From assembly GCA_000433415.1 (NCBI GenBank), contig FR890544.1, forward strand, positions 11,609-21,772: a stretch of DNA of 10,164 bases, given 5' to 3'. The notes beneath the pieces were generated by a model that ran no database searches, was not told where the DNA came from, and was given only the letters and a program-made list of their open reading frames with translations. Source of the stretch: Clostridium sp. CAG:448. GTDB lineage: Bacteria > Bacillota > Clostridia > Oscillospirales > CAG-272. Shown here in pieces: positions 1 through 5,985 of the stretch (positions are counted from its first letter, which is position 1; each line of letters opens with the position of its first letter). The position numbers and the translations under genes are program-made.

Positions 1-27
1 GCCGCGGCGGTCATCTTTTTTACGGTT

Positions 28-297
28 TTACAGCAGATAATCGGGCATGGGCGTCAGGATGGAAACCTTTCCGTCCTTCGGATGATTGACATCCTCTTTC
101 TTTTTCGGATCCCCGACCACCCGTTCCACAACCTCCGGAGAGATATTGGCAATCACATGCTCTGTGACTGCTGCCTGCTCCTTTGCCTGTGTTGCTTCTG
201 ACGGTTGTACTACCGTCTCGGGTTTCTTTTTCTGCGCATCCTCGGGTGTTTGCGTGACCTTTGCGGCACGCTTAATGCTGGATTTACCGACCGGCAT
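28..297 (-). CDS. Small charged protein paired with ParA ATPase (candidate McdB-like adaptor)
   Basis: An 89-residue protein that I do not recognise by sequence. The ATG at 297-295 is chosen because AGGAGG (307-312 on the complement) lies 9 bases upstream. The first 14 bases overlap the end of the ParA gene, which points to translational coupling. A longer reading of this frame exists but is only a shadow of the ParA gene. The N-terminal third is basic (K5, K9, R10, K13, K23-K25). The middle is rich in Gln, Ala, Pro, Glu and Thr and looks disordered. A short possible helix (about residues 43-61, with SPEVVERVV) follows, then a hydrophobic end, PMPDYLL. There is no signal peptide, membrane segment or tryptophan. 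Known McdB proteins are small, disordered partners of ParA-type McdA that link it to microcompartments. Size, position and composition fit that role, but homology is not shown. A ParB-like or unrelated function remains possible. Confidence 0.7.
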   Translation of the reverse strand: MPVGKSSIKRAAKVTQTPEDAQKKKPETVVQPSEATQAKEQAAVTEHVIANISPEVVERVVGDPKKKEDVNHPKDGKVSILTPMPDYLL

Positions 298-1075
298 AGT
301 CCATGACCTCCTTTGCCATTTCTGTATATTCCTGTGCGGCGCGGCTGCTTTTCTTATAAACCGCGACCGGCTTTGAGTTATCCTGCGCCCATTCCACGGT
401 GCTGTCGACGCGGATAAAGGTATTGAACAGGCGGACGCCGTCCAACTGCTCCAGCGTTTCCACCGTCTGCTTGAAATAATTTTTGCGTTCGTTGGCTTTG
501 GTGATGGCAATGCCCATCAGATTCAAATCCGGTGCAATCTGTTTGACCTGTTCGTAGAATTCAAACATATTTGCCAGCCCGAAAAGTCCCCAGGGGGTTG
601 CTTCCACCGGTACGAGTAAAAAATCAGACGCACACATGATGTTCATTACCCAACAGCCAAGCGTCGGCGGGGAATCAATCAGGATGTAATCGTAGCTTTC
701 GCTGTCCAAAGTGTTCTTCAGAATCCGCCGGAGAATAAATTCGCGCTGCCATTTTGTGAACAGCTCAAACTCAATGCCGCTCATCAGTGTCGAGGAGGGC
801 ACAATATCCAACCCCTCGTAAGCGGTGTGCTGAATGTAAGGCGTCAGATCCGCCTGCCGGCAGAGCGCGGTATACAGGTTTTGCCCGCTTTTTGCAAATT
901 CCAGCGAGGTGTCTTCGTCAAAGAAGGAAAGCGTCAGATTCATCTGCATATCACCGTCCAGAAGCAGGACGCGCTTGCCGCTTGCACTGATGCAGTAACC
1001 GACGTTGGAACAGGTGGTGGATTTTCCGCTCCCGCCTTTGTTATTGGCAAAGCAGATCACTTTTGTTTTACTCAT
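284..1075 (-). CDS. ParA/Soj-type ATPase, probable McdA-like microcompartment positioning protein
   Basis: A 263-residue P-loop ATPase of the ParA/MinD group. The deviant Walker A box NNKGGSGKST covers residues 11-20, with signature lysine K13 and P-loop lysine K18. The A' box LLLDGDMQMNLTL holds D40 and D42. Walker B is ILIDSPP, with D134. The C-terminal part (IRVDSTVEWAQ, then KPVAVY) resembles Soj-type proteins. The ATG at 1075 is preferred because AAAGGA lies about 10 bases upstream; a TTG at 1111 would add 12 residues without a good ribosome binding site. The gene follows the EutP-like gene by 36 bases and overlaps the next small gene by 14. ParA proteins form ATP-dependent dimers on the nucleoid and distribute plasmids, chromosomes or large protein bodies. 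Known McdA proteins do this for carboxysomes. Its place in a microcompartment operon suggests it spaces these shells. A plasmid or chromosome partition role is the alternative. Confidence 0.9.
   Translation of the reverse strand: MSKTKVICFANNKGGSGKSTTCSNVGYCISASGKRVLLLDGDMQMNLTLSFFDEDTSLEFAKSGQNLYTALCRQADLTPYIQHTAYEGLDIVPSSTLMSGIEFELFTKWQREFILRRILKNTLDSESYDYILIDSPPTLGCWVMNIMCASDFLLVPVEATPWGLFGLANMFEFYEQVKQIAPDLNLMGIAITKANERKNYFKQTVETLEQLDGVRLFNTFIRVDSTVEWAQDNSKPVAVYKKSSRAAQEYTEMAKEVMDYAGR
307..312 (-). promoter_or_regulatory. Ribosome binding site AGGAGG for the small ParA-partner gene
   Basis: A consensus AGGAGG sits inside the ParA coding sequence, 9 bases before the ATG at 297. It decides the start of the 89-residue protein and supports it as a real gene. 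Confidence 0.8.
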
Positions 1076-1111
1076 CTGTCTATTTTCCTTTCTTTTCTGT
1101 TTTGTCGGCAA

Positions 1112-1567
1112 TTACACCGGACGTGCGTCCGGCTGATCGCTTGGCTCCCGCAGATATGCAATGATGTCTTCCAAGCCCTCACCGGTGTAAGAACTGATGT
1201 AGAAAATTTTCTCGCACCCGCACAACCGGAGCCATCTGGTGACCTGCGGCACATTGGCATCCGGCTTGTCGATGCCCGTGACAATGCCGATCACTTCCCG
1301 ATTGACCATACAGGTTATGTTCGGTGAAAAAACGCAGAACGGCTCGTTTGCGCTGATCACAATTCCCACAATATCCGCCTCATACGCATAGAGCGCCAAT
1401 GCGGCGCCCAATGTACGGATTTCTGTATATTCTCCGGGGGTATCAATGATTGTGTCGTAATAATTGATATACTGTGTTTTACAGTAATGCAGCTGCTCTC
1501 CCTTGAGTGCCTGGGTGAGCGTGGTCTTTCCCGCCGCAACCCGACCGGTCAGAATCAGTTTCTTCAT
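1112..1567 (-). CDS. eutP: EutP/PduV-family small GTPase
   Basis: A 151-residue Ras-like GTPase domain. The P-loop GRVAAGKTT is at residues 8-16, KTQYINYYD (30-38) is the conserved stretch before switch II, and DTPGEY (42-47) is the G3 motif. The G4 position reads TGID (97-100), where TKxD or NKxD is usual, so the guanine-contacting lysine is replaced by glycine. SSYTGEG (125-131) is the probable G5 region. The length matches EutP/PduV proteins. These proteins accompany many ethanolamine, propanediol and glycyl-radical microcompartments; PduV has been linked to compartment movement, but the exact role is unsettled. The gene starts 5 bases after the EutS-type gene with no clear ribosome binding site, so translational coupling is likely. 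It directly precedes the ParA gene, which fits a positioning or assembly module. The family call is firm; whether this copy binds GTP normally is open. Confidence 0.9.
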   Translation of the reverse strand: MKKLILTGRVAAGKTTLTQALKGEQLHYCKTQYINYYDTIIDTPGEYTEIRTLGAALALYAYEADIVGIVISANEPFCVFSPNITCMVNREVIGIVTGIDKPDANVPQVTRWLRLCGCEKIFYISSYTGEGLEDIIAYLREPSDQPDARPV

Positions 1568-1572
1568 AGAGA

Positions 1573-1962
1573 TCAGGTCTTGGTCACGTCACAGACCGAG
1601 AAATGCAACACGTTTTGAAAATAGGTTGCAATCGCGCCGAACGCGGTTTCTACTTCGGATACGCGCCCGGTGATGATCAGCGTTCCGGAAAAACGGTCCA
1701 CAAAGCCCAAATCCACATTGGAGGACTTCATGGCAATATCCGCCGTAATAACGGCAGTTTCCGCCGGACTGATGGTCAGAACACCGATCGCGGCGTGGGA
1801 ATAATCCAGCTTCGGATCAAGACCCAGCTTCTGGTACAGTACCGGATCCGGGTTTGCAATGATATGTGCAATGGTAATCTGCCGTCCGGGAACCAACTCC
1901 TGGACAATGCGCATCTTATCCTGCATTTCAAATTGGTTGTTTTGGTTCGGAATATCTGACAA
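1573..1962 (-). CDS. eutS: EutS/PduU-type circularly permuted BMC shell protein
   Basis: A 129-residue permuted BMC-domain protein. The N-terminal part carries the EutS/PduU block RIVQELVPGRQITIAHII (about 18-35), which in PduU and EutS forms a small beta barrel over the hexamer pore. It is followed by DPVLYQKLGL and the main fold, AAIGVLTISPAETAVITAD (about 57-75), with the pore strand LGFVDRFSGTLIITG (85-99). The start is TTG at 1962, supported by AGGAGG 8 bases upstream; an internal ATG (residue 13) lacks such a site. The N-terminal extension of about 13 residues is rich in Asn and Gln. Unlike the iron-sulfur GrpU proteins of some GRM loci, no cysteine lies in the pore segment; the only cysteine is C124. 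It forms a hexameric facet tile. It lies between the activase and the EutP-like gene, a common grouping with EutP. Confidence 0.93.
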   Translation of the reverse strand: MSDIPNQNNQFEMQDKMRIVQELVPGRQITIAHIIANPDPVLYQKLGLDPKLDYSHAAIGVLTISPAETAVITADIAMKSSNVDLGFVDRFSGTLIITGRVSEVETAFGAIATYFQNVLHFSVCDVTKT

Positions 1963-1966
1963 GAGA

Positions 1967-2761
1967 TTACCCTCCTATCTGCACATGCAGCCGGCTGACG
2001 CTCTGCGCCGCATGCACCAATTCTTGCATTTGTTCATTGGTCGGAGGCACCAGATCCTCCAGAGTGTAATTTCTGCCCAGTCCCGCATACTTATCCGATC
2101 CCAACCGATGGTAGGGAAGCAGATGAAGCTCGGTGACATGCGGCAGGGAATCCGCAAAAGCGGCAATCGCACGGATTTCTTCCGGTGTTGCGTTGAATGT
2201 CGGAATGGTGGGAACGCGTATAATCAGATGCGCCGCATTCTCCGCGATAAAACGCGCGTTGGAGAGAATCAGTTCATTGGAAACACCGGTATACGCCTTG
2301 TGCTTCTCCGGATCCATATGCTTGATGTCCATCATGATATGATCCACGTGCGGAATAATTGCCTCTACAACCTCACGCTTTGCGTAGGCGGTTGTTTCAA
2401 TGGCAGTGTTGATACCATCGTCGTGAATGGCACGGAGCAATGCTTCCGCAAACTCCGGCTGCGCCATGCACTCCCCGCCGGAAAGGGTGATACCGCCGCC
2501 GCTGCGTGTAAAGTAAATCCGGTCTTTGCAGATTTCCGGCAACAGTTCACGCACGCTGACATCCCGACCGACCGTTTTTGTCTTTCCGGCAAGAGTCAGG
2601 GACTGGATTCCGTATTCCTGGGACTCCGGATTACAGCACCATCTGCAGCGCAGATAACAGCCTTTCAGAAAGACAATGGTGCGGATACCGGGTCCGTCGT
2701 GAATGGAGTAGCGCTGAATGTCAAAAATACGTCCTGTTCTGTCGTAATAGCTTTCTGCCAT
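1967..2761 (-). CDS. Glycyl radical enzyme activase (radical SAM), short form
   Basis: A 264-residue radical SAM protein that would reductively cleave S-adenosylmethionine and put the glycyl radical on the dehydratase encoded just upstream. The cluster motif is C35-x3-C39-x2-C42, after the family signature SIHDGPGIRT (19-28). ITLSGGE (91-97) is the SAM-contacting motif. HIMMDIKHM and RVPTIPTFN are further activase signatures, and LLPYHRLGSDKY is near the C-terminus. Dehydratase activases such as DhaB2 and CutD are about 300 residues and carry a cysteine-rich ferredoxin-like insert after the radical SAM motif. Here the segment from residue 44 to 90 has a single cysteine (C78), so that insert is absent and the layout is like pyruvate formate-lyase activase. 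An extra C43 follows C42. The ATG at 2761 has AAGGAGA upstream. The partner dehydratase gene ends 88 bases upstream. Confidence 0.95.
   Translation of the reverse strand: MAESYYDRTGRIFDIQRYSIHDGPGIRTIVFLKGCYLRCRWCCNPESQEYGIQSLTLAGKTKTVGRDVSVRELLPEICKDRIYFTRSGGGITLSGGECMAQPEFAEALLRAIHDDGINTAIETTAYAKREVVEAIIPHVDHIMMDIKHMDPEKHKAYTGVSNELILSNARFIAENAAHLIIRVPTIPTFNATPEEIRAIAAFADSLPHVTELHLLPYHRLGSDKYAGLGRNYTLEDLVPPTNEQMQELVHAAQSVSRLHVQIGG
1971..1976 (-). promoter_or_regulatory. Ribosome binding site embedded in the activase stop region
   Basis: AGGAGG spans the last sense codons (ATA GGA GGG, encoding Ile-Gly-Gly) of the activase gene. It lies 8 bases before the TTG start of the EutS-type gene. The two genes are thus tightly coupled, and the activase C-terminal Gly-Gly is encoded by the site itself. 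Confidence 0.8.
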
Positions 2762-2801
2762 CGCCCTTCTCCTTTCCTGATTGTTGATTTTGATAAAGGC
2801 T

Positions 2802-2836
2802 TCACCGCGTCAATCCAATGTGCGATTGCGCGGTGA
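2802..2836 (-). other. Intercistronic stem-loop between dehydratase and activase genes
   Basis: The arms TCACCGCG (2802-2809) and CGCGGTGA (2829-2836) pair perfectly. They continue inward as CAATC (2811-2815) with GATTG (2824-2828), leaving one bulged base (2810) and an 8-base loop. This gives about 13 base pairs, starting 13 bases after the dehydratase stop codon on the transcribed strand. No run of U follows, so it is not a standard intrinsic terminator. It could stabilise the dehydratase message or reduce read-through into the activase gene, whose product is needed only in small amounts. Confidence 0.65.
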
Positions 2837-2849
2837 TGCCCGCAAAGGT

Positions 2850-5381
2850 TCAGAAGCCTTCCTGCGTGGTACGGTTGATGATATCATCCTGCAAAGAGCG
2901 GGACAGCGTCGTGAAGAGCGCACTGTATCCGGCAACGCGGACCACAAGATTTCTGTAGTTTTCGGGGTGCTTTTGCGCATCCAGAAGCGTTTCTCTGGAA
3001 ACAACGTTATATTGCGCGTGCATGCCCTTCTGGTCAAAGAACCCGTGCAGGTATGCTGCAAATTTTTCCAGTCCCTGTGCACCGGCAAGTGCCGAGGGAT
3101 GGAATTTCTGGTTGAACAGCGTGCCGTTGGAAGCGTCAGCGTGATTCAGACGGGCGACCGAGTTTGCGGTTGCCGTCGGACCCAGCGTATCTCTGCCGGA
3201 CATCGGCCCCACACCGTCTGCGATGGGGGTAAAGGCAAGTCTGCCGTCCGGTGTAGCGCCGGTCTGATAGCCAAGCGGTACATTCGCGGAAACCGGGTAA
3301 AGACCCGCCTGGAAAATACCTCCGCGCGGATTGCGGAACTGCGGCAGGGGAGCCGTGTATGTTTCGCCGACCTCACGCGCAAAATGGTCGATCTCCGGCA
3401 GATCGTTGCCGTATTTCGGTAATTCGTTGATCATGGTCAGAATTTCATCGTAGCGTGCGCGCTTTTCGGGGGAGACCAGCTCGCCGGAAGAGAAGGTGTT
3501 GTAGAGATTGCGCACGGTATCCGCGGTCACTTCACCACCAGCGGCGGCAACTGCCTGTGCCACCTGTGTGGTCAGTTCTTCTGCCTTCTTGGGAATGTAG
3601 CCCTTGCCGAAGTTGTCGGCGAGTGCCTGCTTGTACTCTGCCATGGAAACGGCTTTTCGCTCAAAAACGAGCGTGCGGATTGCATTCAGAGAGTCCGTGA
3701 CGTTGGCAATGCCAAAGCCCTGCGGACCGGTGAAGTTGTACACCGCGCCGCCTTCCTGCATTGCCAGACCGCGTTCCATGCAATCATCCACCATGCAGGA
3801 TTGGAAGGGCAACGGGCAACGAATTGCATGTGCCATATCGACTGCATTGTCGGCGTTGACCATCATGCGGATAAAATGCAGTTCCTGCTCTTTATAGGCG
3901 TCGAAAAACTCCTCAAAAGAAGTCATTTCGGTGACGTCCTTGGTACGGGGACCGATCTGCTTGCCCTGGTCCACTCCCTGAGAGAAGACCATCTCAAGCG
4001 GGCGGCACATATTGAAGAATGCTGCGTCATGCCAACCGTCCGTGCGGTGCGGAACCTGCGGTTCTACGCAACCGATGATGCAGTAGGAACGTGCCTCTGC
4101 AAGAGAGGCGCCGCGGGACATCAGTGCCGGAATAATGACCTCGTCATTGTAGTAAGCCGGTACGCCGTGTCCTTCGCGGGTGACGGCGGCGGCTTTGATC
4201 AGCAGATCATGCGGTGTCAGATTCCAAACACGGATAGACAGGGAAGGCATTGGAAGCGCCACATGAACGGTTGCTTCCATGCACATATAGGAAAGGTCGT
4301 TGGTGACATCCTCGCCGTCCTCGTTCTGACCGCCCACAATCAGGTTCTGGAACAGAGAATACCCGGCAAAGCCCTCGGCCGAGGCTGCGTCACGCACCTT
4401 GTTGAGATCATTGAATTTGACCCAGATGCAATCCAGTAATTCCTGCGCCGCTTCGTGCGTGATCCGACCTGCGTCGAGATCCGCCTTGAAATACGGGTAC
4501 ATATACTGGTCAAAACGCCCCGGGGAAATGGAGTGACCGCTGGATTCACACTGCAGGAGCTGTTGGATAAACCAGAAAGACTGGCATGCCTCCCAGAAAT
4601 TGCGCGCACCCTTGGCGGGAACCTGCGTGCAGTTTTCCGCAATGTGCAGTAGCTCTTCCTTACGCACCGGATCGGTGCAGGCGTCCGCCTCTTTTTTTGC
4701 AAGTGCGGCATAACGGTGCGCATACCCGATCACAGCTTCGCAGCTTTCAATCACTGCTTCCAAAAACTGCTTTTTGCGGATATAGGAGCCGTCTGTCAGA
4801 CACAGCGCAGAGAGCTTTTCCTTGGCTTCCCGGATAAATCCTTCATAACCGATCGCAAGCACCTTGCCATAGTCTACACAGACATGACCGATGCCGTTAT
4901 AAAAGTAGTTGCCGACCGTAAACATGCCATGGTGTAAAAATACATCCAACACGTCCGGATCCATGAACTGCGCCGCAAGATCCGAACAGGTTTTGCCCTT
5001 CCAGTAGGGGTACACTTTCTTCAGACGCTCTACCGTTTCGGGAGCAATATAGAACGGATCCGCTTCGCGGGTGGCAACCGTGTCATACTCTTTTTCCAGC
5101 CATTCATAGGAATACTCCGGGAATGTTTGGCAACTGCGCGGTGAGATGGTATTGGAACCGACGATCAATTCATCCGGGCGGATGACGATCGGAATATTTT
5201 CAAGAATATGGCGGAATGCCGCGCTGCGGCGCTTGATGATGGGAAGATCCTCCGTCTGACGGTAGCTCTCCGTAATCAGCTCTGCGCGATCCGCCTCGAT
5301 TTCCGGCATTTTGGCAAATAAATGAGAAACCAACCGGGGAATACGGGGACTCTTCGGCAATTCAAACTTTATTTCACCCAT
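2850..5381 (-). CDS. B12-independent glycyl radical diol/glycerol dehydratase
   Basis: An 843-residue glycyl radical enzyme, the signature enzyme of this compartment. The C-terminal radical loop is RVAGYSALF, with glycine G818. The thiyl-radical cysteine lies in GCVEP (437-441), giving C438 and E440. GWHDAAFFN (449-457) supplies D452. NGIGHV (162-167) gives H166 and SGHSISPGRFD (281-291) gives H283. These correspond to the C433, E435, D447, H164 and H281 described for Clostridium butyricum glycerol dehydratase DhaB1. This separates it from choline lyase, pyruvate formate-lyase and the arylacetate decarboxylases. It probably dehydrates 1,2-propanediol to propionaldehyde, or glycerol to 3-hydroxypropionaldehyde; sequence alone does not decide which. 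It is about 55 residues longer than DhaB1, mainly from an insert at about 594-645. The ATG at 5381 has an AAGGTAGG site 8 bases upstream. It follows the pduT-like gene by 21 bases. Confidence 0.95.
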   Translation of the reverse strand: MGEIKFELPKSPRIPRLVSHLFAKMPEIEADRAELITESYRQTEDLPIIKRRSAAFRHILENIPIVIRPDELIVGSNTISPRSCQTFPEYSYEWLEKEYDTVATREADPFYIAPETVERLKKVYPYWKGKTCSDLAAQFMDPDVLDVFLHHGMFTVGNYFYNGIGHVCVDYGKVLAIGYEGFIREAKEKLSALCLTDGSYIRKKQFLEAVIESCEAVIGYAHRYAALAKKEADACTDPVRKEELLHIAENCTQVPAKGARNFWEACQSFWFIQQLLQCESSGHSISPGRFDQYMYPYFKADLDAGRITHEAAQELLDCIWVKFNDLNKVRDAASAEGFAGYSLFQNLIVGGQNEDGEDVTNDLSYMCMEATVHVALPMPSLSIRVWNLTPHDLLIKAAAVTREGHGVPAYYNDEVIIPALMSRGASLAEARSYCIIGCVEPQVPHRTDGWHDAAFFNMCRPLEMVFSQGVDQGKQIGPRTKDVTEMTSFEEFFDAYKEQELHFIRMMVNADNAVDMAHAIRCPLPFQSCMVDDCMERGLAMQEGGAVYNFTGPQGFGIANVTDSLNAIRTLVFERKAVSMAEYKQALADNFGKGYIPKKAEELTTQVAQAVAAAGGEVTADTVRNLYNTFSSGELVSPEKRARYDEILTMINELPKYGNDLPEIDHFAREVGETYTAPLPQFRNPRGGIFQAGLYPVSANVPLGYQTGATPDGRLAFTPIADGVGPMSGRDTLGPTATANSVARLNHADASNGTLFNQKFHPSALAGAQGLEKFAAYLHGFFDQKGMHAQYNVVSRETLLDAQKHPENYRNLVVRVAGYSALFTTLSRSLQDDIINRTTQEGF

Positions 5382-5402
5382 ATCAGATGCCTACCTTTGT
5401 TA

Positions 5403-5948
5403 TCAGATTTGTTCCCACAACTCCGCATGCGGTGCGGGAATCACAGCGGACTGACCGAACAGTCCCTGATCCTTTGCATACTGTGCGCCTGCCTCAACTG
5501 CGGCAGTCACATCTCCCACGTCGCCGGTCAGAAGAACAACGCCCTTTCCGCCCATACCGCGGGATACACGCAACTCATAAATGGAAACCTTTGCCGTTTT
5601 GACCGCAATATCTGCGGCTTTGATGACACTTGCGGCGGAGAAGGTTTCTATGATTCCCAAACTGCCTTCCTTTTTGGGGGCATTGGTGCCAAAGAGCGCC
5701 ACAACCACCTGCTCATCGATCCGTCCCATCACGGAGGAATCGATCAGCTTCTGGTCGAAACGGGATTTGACATGCTCGACCGCCGCCGCTACATCGGCGA
5801 TGGCACCGGTCAGAATCATTTCAAATTTGCCGGGGCAAGCCGGATGTGCGGAAACCAGACTGATTCCCGCGCTTTTCAGAGCCGCATCGGTTGCCTCAAT
5901 GCCTTTTGCAATACTCTTTAATTCTATAACGCCTACTGCCTGATACAT
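5403..5948 (-). CDS. pduT: PduT-like tandem-domain BMC trimer shell protein
   Basis: A 181-residue protein with two BMC domains in tandem (about 1-90 and 94-181). The first begins MYQAVGVIELKSIAKGIEATD and the second begins GSLGIIETFSAASVIKAAD. HPACPGKF (35-42) places C38 exactly where PduT holds a [4Fe-4S] cluster at the trimer centre. This is therefore a BMC-T pseudohexamer that may carry electrons through the shell rather than metabolites. The gene follows the PduS-like gene by 37 bases; PduS is the known electron partner of PduT, so the two probably form a redox conduit. The ATG at 5948 has GAGG 6 bases upstream. Family and cysteine position are seen; the cluster itself is inferred from the homologue. 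Confidence 0.95.
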   Translation of the reverse strand: MYQAVGVIELKSIAKGIEATDAALKSAGISLVSAHPACPGKFEMILTGAIADVAAAVEHVKSRFDQKLIDSSVMGRIDEQVVVALFGTNAPKKEGSLGIIETFSAASVIKAADIAVKTAKVSIYELRVSRGMGGKGVVLLTGDVGDVTAAVEAGAQYAKDQGLFGQSAVIPAPHAELWEQI

Positions 5949-5985
5949 ATTTTACCTCAATCCATCGTGCGGCATTGCCGCTGAT

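Noticed and set aside
1..14. Possible start of a further minus-strand gene (ATG at 14-12)
   Set aside because: Only four codons are visible and no ribosome binding site precedes it, so it cannot be supported.
298..510. Upstream extension of the small ParA-partner gene to a 160-residue protein
   Set aside because: The extra N-terminal part lies wholly inside the ParA coding sequence in another frame and is low-complexity Arg/Ser/Trp-rich. The internal ATG at 297 has a consensus ribosome binding site.
1859..2836. Long plus-strand open frame (325 codons) opposite the activase gene
   Set aside because: It is antisense to a clearly identified radical SAM gene, has no recognisable protein motifs, and is explained by low stop-codon density opposite a GC-rich gene.
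2802..2836. Intrinsic terminator between dehydratase and activase
   Set aside because: The stem is strong, but the transcribed strand lacks a following U-tract, and the downstream genes belong to the same functional unit. Recorded as an intercistronic hairpin instead.
2850..5381. Choline trimethylamine-lyase (CutC) as the identity of the glycyl radical enzyme
   Set aside because: The pattern H166, H283, C438-x-E440 and GWHD452AAFFN matches the diol/glycerol dehydratase branch as I recall DhaB1, and the N-terminal extension seen in some compartment CutC proteins is missing.
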